A stretch of DNA of 64,000 nucleotides from Siphonodentalium dalli. Lineage: Eukaryota > Mollusca > Scaphopoda > Gadilida > Siphonodentaliidae. The position numbers and the translations under genes were made by a program. Below, piece by piece: positions 1 to 12,300 of the stretch. The stretch covers positions 220,677,982 to 220,741,981 of the forward strand of contig CP136063.1 in the NCBI GenBank assembly GCA_032622095.1. Direction: 5' to 3'. Every line of letters starts with the position of its first letter. Positions within the stretch are counted from its first letter, which is position 1. The notes beneath the pieces were generated by a model. The model was not told the DNA's origin, ran no database searches, and worked only from the letters and a program-made list of their open reading frames with translations.

Positions 1-162
1 GGATGAATATTTTGATTGATAATTTAAATTAACTTAATAAATTTATGTAGATCATCTGTCTTAAGTCTATTATTCTCATATTAGTAGTCTGTCTCTAAGA
101 GAAGTTCTTTTTCAAAGCTTGAGAGATGCAGTGTGGTCGATAAACTCAAATTTTAGGGTTAA

Positions 163-531
163 CCCTTTACCCAACAAACCGGCCAAATAAAGCTTCAACA
201 GCCTAAAATATCTTCGGTCTGTCTCAACAGAACCATACAAATATGGATATCATTGGAGCCGGCTCCTTGACCACATTGTGATGGTTACAGTTATGCCCTG
301 TGCCAATGCATTCTCTTATATATGCGAGTCGACCATATATAAGAGAATGCATTGGCCTAAAAAAAATCTTTTTTTTAACACTTTTTACCATTTTTTCTTA
401 CATTCTTTAACAATTTTATAATTTTTAATGTGTTAAGCCAATGCATTCTCTTATATATGCGCGGCGACCTATGGTCGACTCGCATATATAAGAGAATGCA
501 TTGGCACATGGCCCTTCTGTTGGGTAAAGGG
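163..531. mobile_element. TTAA-flanked MITE (piggyBac-like) carrying two hairpins
   Basis: TTAA at 159-162 and 532-535 flank inverted ends CCCTTTACCCAACA / TGTTGGGTAAAGGG. Inside are two hairpins of the module GCCAATGCATTCTCTTATAT (about 305-354 and 437-506). No coding capacity. A TTAA target with CCC..GGG ends is typical of piggyBac, but no transposase is present to confirm this. Confidence 0.7.
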
Positions 532-540
532 TTAACCTAC

Positions 541-1244
541 AACGAATTTGGACTAAATTGGTTTTTATACCATTTTGAAGGGGAAGATATCCTCTATGAC
601 ATATCCAAAATCCGCTAAAATCCACTTTGAGCAATTTTAGTAATTCAAGATGGGGTCCAAGATGGCTGCCATTTTCCGATAAGTCAGTTTGATGCAATTA
701 TAGTGAGAAAATCTGGTCGTATATATACAGACATAAAGCCACCTTTTTATGCCAAAATTGGAACTTGCCATCCAAAATGGCGGCCAGAAGTGGAAATTGA
801 CATTATTTTGTATTTGCATGTTAACTGACCATTGAACCAATTAAATATGCCATTTATTGGGACCCCATGAAATGGGAAGAACTCTGCAATATAATTGAGC
901 ATTCTATTTCTTATGAATATTCCAACTCAATGGTCACAAAATTGTCACTTTGGCTCAAAATGGAGTCCAAAATATAAAACATTCTAAATATTACACCAGC
1001 GTGCCATGCAACCGCTTAACAAGTTGTGGTTGATGAACAAAATTTACTATTCTCTCGTATACACATTGAATACTAACATTTCTGATGCACCTTGATTAAT
1101 TTTTACCACTGAAATTACCAGAATTATGGGATTATTCTATCACAAACTTGGCATAATCAATTCAAATTTCAGGTTTGGACCATTTTTTTCTCAAGTAAAA
1201 TGGAACTATCTGTGGTATCAAATGTGCTTATTATTTTGATCTGT
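541..1244. other. Unassigned intergenic stretch
   Basis: AT-rich, with stops in all frames and no conserved coding signal. Parts resemble the 'gatggctgccatttt' style repeats seen in this window, but no ends could be defined. Confidence 0.4.
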
Positions 1245-1252
1245 CTTAAATG

Positions 1253-2585
1253 TAGTGATGTACCGATTATCGGTATCAGCTATCGGATCGGGCCGATATA
1301 TGTGGTATCGGCAAAATTTAGTCTCCCGACCGATATCGTCAACCGATACATGTCGCGTCCTTTGTGAACGTTGTTACACCAATTCCGACTTTAATATTAA
1401 ATAAATGACGGGAATTTCCAGAACAAATAGCGACTATTTTACCCACGGGTCAGCCCTCCATCACATACGGTGATATGCCATGATGACAACATCGACAGGA
1501 GACAGCTGGTACACTCATGGCCCAAATAAACATTTCAAAAGGTACCGTAGTTTCGTATGCTTAATAATTAAAGTTAAAACAAACTGTATATAGTTAAAAT
1601 TACTTGCGAGTGCTGAGTAGCACATGTTGAAAGTGAATAACTGACACCCCTGGCATGGAATCTTCCAATGACTGAATCAGACTAATGTACCGGTATCATT
1701 TAGTGATGTATTCATGGGGGTGTGGAATGAATTACATGCCACGTGCGACAGTATTAAGTTGTCACATTGTTATTATCTTCCCAAGGCGGGCAAGATCAAA
1801 CGATTATTTGCATGCATTTTATGTCTTCGAGTAGGAATCACTAATATGCCACGTGTTGACAGATGACAAAGTAAACTAAAAATCAGTGTTTATAAATAGA
1901 AGAGTCAGACTTGACCAGTTTGCATTAAAGTCGCCACAGTAACTGTTGTGACTCGCTATTCCTCAATATATAGAAACATTTAAGTGTGTGTGTGTGTTTA
2001 AAGTGCTTTTGATTCAAATTGATTGACGTTCTGGTATAGTTCTTGTCTAAGTCCAATAAAGTATTTGATTTGATTTGGTATACGATGACTGAAGATGGAG
2101 GAGGTGACTAACTTGTTCGATGGAACCATCCGAACCAATCAGAGTGCTCTATGGGCGGGATTTGTATCTGCTGTCATGGGCAGAGAAAATGTCAACAATT
2201 ACAACATTGCAGGTGTTATTAAACGCAAGTTCAACTTCTGAAAAAGATTGAGTTTGGCAAATTGAAATTGAGTCATTGACTCAAATGGATTATGGACTGA
2301 TTCCGTAAGGCACAGTAACCGAATCAAACAAATATTGAGGAAATCTTTTGAATACAACGAAATATTCAATTGTTTTGCCAGGGTTTTTGGGGAACGTAAA
2401 CTAAACTTTTTTGCGACCAGGTGATCGGTTCTTTGCCGACAATACTTTGCAATTTAAAAGACAAATTGATATGGAGTTTTGTTCATGTACAAGACTTATC
2501 GGTATCTGTATCGGATCGGCCAATAATTCTACTGAAAATATCGGCTATCGGCTTTTACTGATAACCCCGTATCGTTACATCACTA
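1253..2585. mobile_element. Non-autonomous hAT-like transposon with perfect 8-bp TSD
   Basis: Ends TAGTGATGTACCGAT and (reverse complement) TAGTGATGTAACGAT, flanked by the perfect direct repeat CTTAAATG at 1245-1252 and 2586-2593. The 8-bp duplication and terminus fit hAT. Subterminal TATCGG repeats occur at both ends. No transposase frame. Confidence 0.85.
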
Positions 2586-2744
2586 CTTAAATGTGTCCCA
2601 CGGCAGTGTTTTAGACAAAATTACTCAAGATGGCTTGCAAAATGTAGAGGTGGCACAATTATTGATTTTGATAATCGATAATCGGTCGTCAATAATCGAC
2701 TATTATAATTCTATTTAATAACCTGATTCCAGGTCGGATGTCAA

Positions 2745-2998
2745 CAAGCCTTGAAATAGGGTGTCTGTCATTTGCAAAATGAGGTCCCCAGAGGGTGAAT
2801 TTAGTGATGCTACCCCGCATAGTGGGCTAGCATCACCAAATTCACCCTCTGGGAACCTCATTCTGCTGAGGTGTAAGCAGAATGAGGTCCCCAGAGGGTG
2901 AATTTGGTGATGCTAGCCCGCTATGCAGGGTAGCATCACTAAATTCACCCTCTGGGGACCTCATTCTGCAAATGACAGACACCCTATTTCAAGGCTTG
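2745..2998. mobile_element. Palindromic element, GAGGTCCCC family, double hairpin
   Basis: Inverted ends CAAGCCTTGAAATAG / CTATTTCAAGGCTTG enclose two successive hairpins built on GGTCCCCAGAGGGTGAATTT. It lies inside a diverged sequence starting TAGAGGTGGCACAATTATTG near 2647, possibly another hAT-type end. A fragment of the same family is at 3325-3390. Confidence 0.75.
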
Positions 2999-3452
2999 AA
3001 AAGATCCCCATGAAGACTACTATACTGAATGTTGAGTTTTGCGAATTATTATCGGCGATCTTGGAAATGCGTTTACTCGATTGTTTTGATGTGTACTTAT
3101 AGTCAAAATATTATCTGTGAACACTCAAAGTCACTACTTTCTAAGACGGAGATTGGTCAGCAAGCTAAAAGGGACCCTCAATACGAACTACTCTCATATT
3201 GAGGGGTGTGTATACGTTTCTATGGTAATGTCAGATGTGTGTTCCTTACAGAACAATGCCTTTCACCAGATCACATTTCTACAGAAATTTGACAAGAAAC
3301 TTTCCAGACAAGATGAGGCCAAAGCAGAATGAGGTCCCAGAGGGTGAATTTAGTGATGCTAGCCTGCTATCATTCTGCAAATGACCGGCACCTTTTTAGC
3401 TCACCTGAGACGAAGTCTCCGGTGGAGCTATAGTCATCACTCCTCGTCCGTA

Positions 3453-3573
3453 TATTCTGAATTGAAGTAAAACTGAATCATAGTCAGTGGTAGACTATCC
3501 ATTAGTCTCACTACTCCAGTGAGGACATCATTTGTCTACCTTATATGAGTCAGTATTTATTGAGAACTAGAAA
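3453..3573. repeat. Copy of the PSMF1 intron 6 segment
   Basis: About 120 bp closely matching 7146-7270, the intron next to the PSMF1 exon 6 donor. On the minus strand both copies contain CAATAAATACTG, a possible polyadenylation signal. Upstream, 3399-3450 resembles the end of an AGCTCACCTGAGACG-type dispersed element. Confidence 0.6.
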
Positions 3574-3752
3574 CAATTTTTTTTTTTATTTTAAATTAAA
3601 TTTTGTTAAAATAAGTTACGTTATAACAACATGCTGACAATTGTAGTCTTCAGAGTCCCAGTCTTCTCCGTCTTTACAGTCTGGTGAGCGACCCCACAGT
3701 CATTGACTGTCTTGTTCTCAGACCTGCCCCATAGAGCCAGTGTCTAGTCAAG

Positions 3753-3997
3753 CCTTGAAATAGTGAGCCTGTCATTTGCAGAATGAGGTTCCCAGAGGAT
3801 GAATTTAGTGATGCTATCCCGCACAGCAGGCTAGCATCACCAAATTCACCCTCCGGGAACTTCATTCTGCTAAGGCCTAAGCAGTATGGGGTCCCCAGAG
3901 GGTGAATTGGTGATGCTAGCCCACTGTGCGGGATAGCATCACTAAATTCACCCTCTGGGGACCTCATTATGCAAATGACAGGCTCACTATTTCAAGG
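3753..3997. mobile_element. Palindromic GAGGTCCCC-family insertion with 16-bp direct repeats
   Basis: Ends CCTTGAAATAG / CTATTTCAAGG enclose two hairpins. The 16-mer CCAGTGTCTAGTCAAG occurs immediately on each side (3737-3752 and 3998-4013), which reads as a target-site duplication. Confidence 0.75.
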
Positions 3998-4043
3998 CCA
4001 GTGTCTAGTCAAGTGTTTTGATGAGTGACCCCTTCACCTTTAA

Positions 4044-4416
4044 CCTATTCATGACGGGGTGCTGTGATGGAGTAGCATTAAAGATCCTGTGCCAATGCAT
4101 TCTTTTATATATGCAAGTCTCCCATAGGGAGAGAATGCACTGGCTTACAAGGCCAAGGTAATTATTGTTAGGCCAATGTATTCTCTTATATACAGTAATG
4201 CCCTAAGTAATCGACTCCTTAACCACAGTAGAATTATGGGTAACTTTTCAGGATTTAGTCGGAAATATGGGCGAGAGCTTTCCGATGAATGGCAACAAGC
4301 CATATTTTCGACTAAATCCTGAAAAGTTACCCATAATTCTGCCATGGTTAAGGGGTCGATTATTTAGAGCATTACTGTATGTTTCAAAGTTTCAGGAAGC
4401 TCCAGTCATGGAAGGA
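4044..4416. mobile_element. TTAA-flanked hairpin MITE interrupted by another MITE
   Basis: TTAA at 4040-4043 and 4417-4420. Left end CCTATTCATGACGGGGTGC, right end GGAAGCTCCAGTCATGGAAG. The hairpin module at 4087-4143 is followed by the start of the second hairpin, which is broken at 4190 by the element at 4193-4377. Confidence 0.7.
4193..4377. mobile_element. Tc1/mariner-superfamily (pogo-like) MITE, copy 1
   Basis: Near-perfect palindrome with ~80-bp arms, ends CAGTAATGC / GCATTACTG, flanked by TA dinucleotides, as for Tc1/mariner. It lies inside the hairpin MITE at 4044-4416. Confidence 0.8.
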
Positions 4417-4492
4417 TTAACAGTTTTATAGTTGTATCCTTTTGAGATATTTGAGATACCGTACTCGGGTTTAGAATTTTAGTATCGCCATA

Positions 4493-4684
4493 CAGTAACG
4501 CTCTAATTAATCGACTCCTTAACCACAGCAGAATTATGGGTAACTTTTCAGGATTTAGTCGGAAATATGGCTTGTCGGGGAGAGCTATCCGATGAATGGC
4601 AACAAGCCATATTTCCGACTAAATCCTGAAAAGTTACCCATAATTCTGCTGTGGTTAAGGAGTCGATTAATTAGAGCATTACTG
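4493..4684. mobile_element. Tc1/mariner-superfamily (pogo-like) MITE, copy 2
   Basis: Same family as 4193-4377 and complete. TA flanks at 4491-4492 and 4685-4686. Long arms around AGAATTATGGGTAACTTTTC. Confidence 0.8.
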
Positions 4685-5036
4685 TATATCTTTACAGAAT
4701 ACAAATGAAAAACACAAAGTTGATTATCTGTTTCTCAGATACATTTTTGTTTAAATGGGCAAATAGGCAGGTTTATATCTATTTTTACCTGAAAAACTTA
4801 CCGGCATGCAATTCCCATTTTTATAACCAAATTTTCTCAGCAGGCAAGTGTTTATATCTTATATTTTGAATTTATAAAAAACACTGTTGGGTGTGAAAAA
4901 TAACTTTTCAAGATTTAAAGTGTATGCAACTTTAATGTCACAGTCTGTTGTTCATCCCAACTACCTAGAGTTTAAACAAAACAAATAAGGATATATCAGA
5001 TATAACAAAGAGAAATATCAAATATAAGAAGTTTAA

Positions 5037-5276
5037 CCCTTTCTATACTAAAGGATCATTGATGAGTAGTTATCCCATAGGAAATGTTCATCTAAGTTCA
5101 ACAAACAACCTTTGTTGAACTTATTATCTAAACATTTCCCTCAATAAATAGGGCTCCTTCTGCACTTATATCAGTTGTCTGCTTTTATAACCTTAACACC
5201 CATCCAAATCAGTAATAGACTATTCTGATGTACACCTTTTTAGCTGACTGAGAGAATCCATTTAGTATAGAAAGGG
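5037..5276. mobile_element. TTAA-flanked short inverted-repeat element
   Basis: Ends CCCTTTCTATACTAAA / TTTAGTATAGAAAGGG with TTAA at 5033-5036 and 5277-5280. 240 bp, without the common hairpin module. Right-end fragments of the same family lie near 36260-36295 and 39738-39782. Confidence 0.7.
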
Positions 5277-5429
5277 TTAAATATGTCTAGCTGATTTTAT
5301 AATCAGCTGTTTGTCCATTGTAACTGAGCGGCAGGATTTTTTTTTTTTCAGTGTCTGGGAAACGGAACATTAATTTTGATTGGCCAAATCGATTTCCAGA
5401 CATAACAGTTTCACAATGATCAAGCGTTG

Positions 5430-6290
5430 AAATAGTGTGTCTGACAAAAGCCTGCACATAAGGTGCCTGTCATTTGTAGAACGAGGTCCCTGAGGGTGAA
5501 TTTAGTGACGCTATCCTGCATAGCGGGCTAGCATCATCAAATTCACCCTTTGGGGAACTCATTCTGCATGGACTCATCGGCTATGGGAGACATAGAATCA
5601 TACTGAAGTTCCCAAATGGTGAATATTGTGATGTACACCCGTTGGGAACCTCAATTATGCAATGTGTCATCTGCGGATTTGGGGATATAGAGAATCTAAA
5701 CTAAAAAGGAAATAGAATCTAAGTTTCTATAGAAATTCGATAATAAAGAAACTTTCCAGAGAAGATGAGTCCCAAGATGAATGAAGTCCCCAGAGGGTGA
5801 ATTTAGTGATGCTAAATTCATCCTCTGGGGACCTCATTCTGCAAATGACAGGCACACTAATCTCTGGCTTGGTCCAACATTTGCAGAATGAGGTCCCCAG
5901 AGGGTTAATTTATTGATGCTCACAGAGGGCATGAATCTTTTTATAATGGATAATATATATATAACTATCCATAATAATAGAATCCTGCCCCCTGTGGTGA
6001 CGCTATCCTGCACAGTGAACTCGCATCAACAAATTCACCCTCTGGGAACCTCATTCTGCTTAGGCCTCATCTTCTGAGAAGTATATATAATCTCAAATTA
6101 ATATTGTTTTTAATTATTTTTCCCCTTCTGGTCAGTTTCTATATCCCTTAATTTGCAGAAGATAAAATGCATAATTGAGGTGACAAATGAGTGCACATCA
6201 CCAACTTCAACTGGGTAACTGTTGGGTAGCATCACTAAATTCACCCACTGGGGACCTCATTCTACAAATGTCAGACACACTATTTAAAGG
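5430..6290. repeat. Cluster of GAGGTCCCC-family palindromes and fragments
   Basis: Several degraded copies (about 5467-5565, 5775-5860, 5880-5925, 6000-6060, 6225-6275) plus the family's inner module (CTATATCCC.TAATTTGCAGA). The cluster ends about 40 bp from the PSMF1 stop codon and probably overlaps its 3' UTR. Confidence 0.65.
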
Positions 6291-6327
6291 CTTTACTGTT
6301 AAATTTTGTTTGTCAGATTATATTTCT

Positions 6328-6379
6328 TCACATGAACATATCGTCATATCCTGGTGGTCGCATGTGGTCAGGATCCGGC
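6328..6379 (-). CDS. PSMF1: PSMF1 coding exon 7 with stop codon
   Basis: Residues 280-296: GPDPDHMRPPGYDDMFM then TGA. Strong acceptor TTCTTTGCAG|GCC. A palindromic repeat fragment begins within about 50 bp downstream of the stop, so the 3' UTR is probably made partly of repeat sequence. Confidence 0.95.
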
Positions 6380-9300
6380 CTGCAAAGAAAAAATGAAATG
6401 TGAAAGTTAAATGTTAAATGAACAGATATAGGACAATAGGATTGGAGAACAGGTGGATGCATGAGTCATTTAGTACTTCCTCTCCCATCTTTGTTTGGAA
6501 ATTACAACATACATGTGCAAGTATGTCTCAATCAAGTCAATTTCTCATTTCTCAAGCCCGCTTGCATGGTCCCGAAACCCCACCCGTGCATAAATTTTAT
6601 TCTGTCAGAGGACTATAGTAATGACCCTCGTCTGTGCGTCCGTATGTGCATCCGGAACTTTGTCCAAGCCTGTATTCAGTCATTTTACAGTCAATTTTTT
6701 TTAAACTTGGCACAGATGTCAACCAGCATGGGAACCGGTAATTTTGAGTTCAGTAGGAGTCATTTTGGCAGAGTTATTTGCCATTTTTCGAAATAAAAAT
6801 GTTTTATGGTATAATCAGTGAGTATATACTATAGGGATCTGAGACCCATAAATTCTTCAAACCTGCCACATCCGTAAGGGTACATTTGGTCAGCAACCTT
6901 TTATTCACATTTAATATGTTGAGGAAAACAAGGATAATCTTAATTGGTACAAAATAATTGGTGTACTTGAATTTTTTTTACAAACATGGGCAGAAGTTAG
7001 ATCGAACAAACCCGTTTCCCAGTTCAGATTCAGATTTCCAATTGATTAGTGTAATTGGTAACTATGTTCAAACACATGAAAAATATCACTGCATCCGTTT
7101 CTTTTGACATTTAAATGGGTGAATCAGAGAGTATCTCAAAATAATTCTGAATTGAAGTAAAACTGAATCATACAGTCAGTGGTAGACTATCGCTTAGTCT
7201 CTCTACTCCATCGAGGACATTATTTGTCATTGGCTACCTTATATGAGTCAGTATTTATTGAGAACTAGAAACACTTACCCAGGAGCTGTTCCTGGAGGGC
7301 CAAATGGGTCAAATCTTGCTCCTGGTGGCACCGCCCCTCTAAGAATATAATATATATAAAATAAGTTTGAAAACAGATTTACTATCATGTGCTGTGCACA
7401 TATTGAATTTGTTTTCAAAATTTTCAGTTATAACAGTCGGCATAACCTTAATCAAAACCAGCTATATCTTAAAGATGGTCCATCTCTTCTGTGCCACAAT
7501 TACAACAACAACAACATAATTTGTATAAATAGAGATTTCAAGACTACGCATTGCTATTTGTAAATAAAATACAGACAAAACTGAGGACTGGGTATATTGT
7601 CTATAAAGGCATAATAAAGTCATTTATTTCAATTGTAATATCATGGTAAAACTATAGTTGAAATACAATTTGCCTTGATGGAGGCGGCTAGCAAGATAGA
7701 CTTGTCCTTCTTGGTATGCTTTTGGTATGATCTGAACATTTTCGTGTTGAGTTCTCTTCTAAAATAGCCTTTCTTATCAAGAAATATGTTAATACCACAA
7801 TTTTTAATCACTTAAGATCAGCATATGGGTCTGTTGGGAACTGCCCCCTAATTCAATGTACCACATATATGAAGCATTTAGATCAGACACGGTGTATTTC
7901 CTTACCTGGGTAATCTTCCCGGTAGACCTGCAGATGGATCTGGTGGGAATCGCCCCCTCATTCCTCCTCGCATGGGATCCATAAACATACCTCCGTGTCC
8001 CGCAGCTAATGGATCCAGATCACCACGCCCAACTTGTGGGAATCTCCCACCTGGATCCTCCCTAGAATCAAAAGGACATAATTATTTTATAGCTTCTGTA
8101 AAAACTGTTAAAGACTTAAAGTCCTTCCAGTGCAGAGCATCATCTGCGATTTGTGATCACCGTTAAAACTTTAATTCCACTCTATTTATGACATAATTTG
8201 GTTCTTCTGTTTTGTTTGAACAAGAGATGGACTGTCATCGGTGCATACCCCATGTGGCATACTGCCTAGTGTGGGCATACCTGCCTGTAACCTATGACTG
8301 TCATTGATGCATACCCCACCCCCATGTGGCATACTGCCTAGTGTGGGCATACCTGTAACATATGACTGATTTCCTCAGTAGGGGTGTAACGATGTTTATC
8401 GTGATACAGAGGACACGATATGATATATATCGCGATTTTACTTACCTAAAATTATAGTGATATTGCGAGTCTTCATACAAACTGTATACACTGCTATATA
8501 GCGATAACGAAAGGTGGGTATGCTTGGATGGCTACAGGTACATAAGTCGTGAACTCGCTAAAATGTGTGTAGTACATGCTCATCAAACTGTTTTTGTTGC
8601 AACTTGTACAACAACTGTATAATGTATTGTATAAGAAGAAATAAAACTAATTAAAAACATGGTTGATTTATCTACTATAGGTGGTATCACACCAGGTCGG
8701 GAAGTATTTAGGCACCCACATTGAGGCCATTGTTGCACTGCGTTGTCTGAACAAAATTAATTACAGAGAATACAAACACTACCGATTGACCAATGAAGAA
8801 CGTCGTCTCCATATTTCTCTCAGTAAATGTGAAATTGACAGTTAAATGGGAGGGGTTTTATATTATAATTCATGTCAAGTTGTCAACTAATCGGGAACTG
8901 GGAGGGCTCATTGTATCTTGACAAGTTTAATCTGGGAAGTTTGACGATTGCTCAGCGACCTCAGTGAAAAAATTGTAGCCATACAAACAAGACAGACATC
9001 AAATGTTTGCCGCCGACTGTAAACAACACGTTATTAACAAAGTCGCTCACTTGTTAAATGACGTCACATGTACTATTGAAATAGGTCATTGACATTGAGG
9101 TCACTCAGGTCAGGTCCGGGCTTCAATCAGTGTTTCACTGGCGACTACGTGTTCTCTTAATACAGTGGGTTTCATGAAGATGACCTCAGATTGGCTACCC
9201 ACGCACATTGATACAATACAGTCTGTTGGCCTTACTGTTACTCCGCGATAAATAGAGAATGGTTATAATGTGTATTATTTATTGCGGGGATTACAGCTGG

Positions 9301-12300
9301 GTATAACCGTAACTTTATGTTAAGGTACTGATTCAACATTGATATTTCTTGTTCGTGGCGACTGCTGCTTACTTACCTGCTTATGTAATAACAACTGGTG
9401 GTTTGTGTATGGAGATATGTATCGTTTGAACACCCGTACCATCAGTGCTGTATCACAGACACATCGCTACAACAATGTATTGTTACACCCCTAATACTCA
9501 GACAAACAAAGATGAATGACTCTAGAACGAAAAACCTGAACAAAATGATAGAACACTCAATTGAATGTCCTCATAGTGGTGAAAATCAATAACAAAATTC
9601 ATGAAGATCCAACAATATATGGTTGAGATAACTGCTCGGAAGGAAAAAAACCCACATTTTCAAACGAACAAAGATGAATAACTCTAGAATGGAAAACCAA
9701 AACCAAAACAAAACGATGAAAACTCAATTGAATGTACTCATTCATAATAAATTTAATTGAAATCTGAGCATTACTGTTCAAGTTATGACCAGAACAGACT
9801 TCGGACAGACGGACCAACAATAGGGTGTTTAAGTGCTTTATGGTTTACATGCTTAGGTCAGTCCATATTAATGGGCTTTCAAAAATTGCACCAACAAAAG
9901 ATGTTTAAGAGCTTGGTTGAATATTGATATTAGCATACCACATATACAACATATATTATCTCTGTAAACTTTGTTATTAGTAATTTAATGTGTATATAGC
10001 TATGTGTTATGTAACTCTTCATTATTGGAGGAAAATAACAATTATAAGTATACATGTATATATGATTAGGAACGTCCAGGGTCACAAGTTAATGAGCTAA
10101 GCCCTCAATCAGGTTGAATGAATCTTTGACCATCCTGAATGTGCATTGTTTATTTTTGCAATCAACAGATGAGTTGTCAGAGAGCACTGCTTCAAATCCC
10201 CCCCCCCCCGTGTATTGATTTAAGGTTGTCTTCCTTATTAAATAATAAAGAGCATTGGTTTTTGGGGATCTGATTGAATGACATTGAGGTCTGAAATATC
10301 CCAGCCTGCCTATCTGTATATACGAACCAGTCGGGTGGTCCTGTTGAAACTGGTGGCCGTCTAGGTGGTACTCTCAGAGGGTCCTCCCTACTCGTTTGCT
10401 GATTGGCTGGTCGATTCTCACTTCGCGAGCTCGATGCTTGGCCCCTTGTGGAAGGCTGGTCCGATTTCATCTCAGAAATAACTTCTTTCATCATTTGTTT
10501 GTTGAAGATTTCAATGTCCTTGAATGCTCTGTGAATATAAGGAAATAATGAAAAGCTGCTGATATAATTAATGTCTCTTGCATGCTGCGCACTGAATATA
10601 CAGTGGTATCTACACTATAGTAAGATGTAAGGTGTTTAATGAACCATCACGGGAAATCATTGCTTCTATATATATATATATACAGTGGTATCTACACAAT
10701 AGTAGACAAATACATTGATGGAAATAGCTCTTAGAGCTTAGAGCTTTTAGAGCTCTTTCCATCAATGTATCACATTATTATAATCAATAAATTTGAAAAA
10801 TGATCAAGGAAATATGGGTTGATACAAAAATCGGACTTGGCACTGAAAGGCTTAAAGAGAGACTATACCTAAATCCATCCATTTTTGGGGCCCTTCTATG
10901 AACGATGTAAAACATCATGGTAATTATAATGAAAATTAATAAATGGCTTAAGCCAGTTACTAAGTTCTGTTATAATTATTAGGTTGTTATACGTGATTCT
11001 TTAAATACATGAGTGTATTTAACTCTCATTCTTGACTCATATTAATTCTTTAATTGAATATTTTATTTTGAGTAGAGTAGGAGATGGCACCATGAAGCTG
11101 GATTAGGTTACAGGCTCCCTTTAAGCAATGGCATCAGATGCCCTAAATAGCACTGGAGGGTATAGGTTACTATGTTTTCAGTTTTTGGCCAGGAACCAGT
11201 CTATTCAACAAGAAACATTGAGTCGTGCAAATAAACAGACATGGGAGTCGCCGAAACAATGACAGATGACAGCTAGATAGCAATTTTCATTCACTAGACA
11301 ATTACAAAACATGCATTTACATCCATGAAGTAGAAAGTTAGACAGTTGTTGCCAAATTTAGTATATTATAATATAATGGTCCTTGCCCCAACCAGCCACC
11401 AAATTCATAGTAACCTCAAATTTTCTGTATAAATATCTCGAGATACTTCTCCGACCAAGTAATATGCCTTTTTCAGCCTCCACTGTAAAAGCATAACATA
11501 GTCGTCTAAGAGCGACATATTTTATCCCAAAGGGTTAACCAGATGCGTGGATTTAAACCATGAAATTTGTAGAAACGCAAACATGTTTGGTAGCGAGATA
11601 TTTCACTGACATAGATCATTACGCCAAACTACATGGAATTCCACAAAAGTAAGCAATAGAATGAAGTGGCAAAGAATATAGATGAATTTACAACATAATC
11701 ATGAAGTACAAGAATTTTGGCAATAATTTTATTTATATTATGAATCAATTGGGATAATTCTTGAGCAAGAATTGGGAGGAGAACTATAATTTGACCCGTA
11801 GGGATGAGCGATGTGGTTGGTGTTAACTTTCTTTCCAATTTTTTGAAAACCCTCACTCCCATTTTCGTTTGTGTTGTTGGAGTCCACACAGGATTGATGT
11901 CTTTGCCTTTTTGCTTATAGGTGGTTAATGAGCCTCAAAAATTGTATATCACATGTTTGTTTTTGTTATTACTACCATCGATTGTATCGGCTTCCTGTAA
12001 TTAATTGTTTTTTCTAAACAGGTAGCTAAAAACGCATTCCATTGTTTGTCTTTCATTTTAACCCTGTGGGATAAATAGAGTATATCACTTTATAAATTAT
12101 TTAGTTTGAATGTGGACATAAATAAAACAATGCATGTTTACAAAAGATTTAAAATAAATTAAAGTGGCTAACTTAGATAAACTATTATAAATGAGTTAAA
12201 GTGGCTAACTTATTCAAACTATTATAAATGAAAACATATAAGGCCAGAGATAAAAAAAAGATAACTCACACCAGCTCACACAAGAAGATAACAATTGTAT

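Noticed and set aside
430-618. Open frame starting [12 protein letters not shown], recurring near 34536 and 52428
   Set aside because: It is the translation of the palindromic hairpin module GCCAATGCATTCTC; recurrence reflects the repeat, not a gene family.
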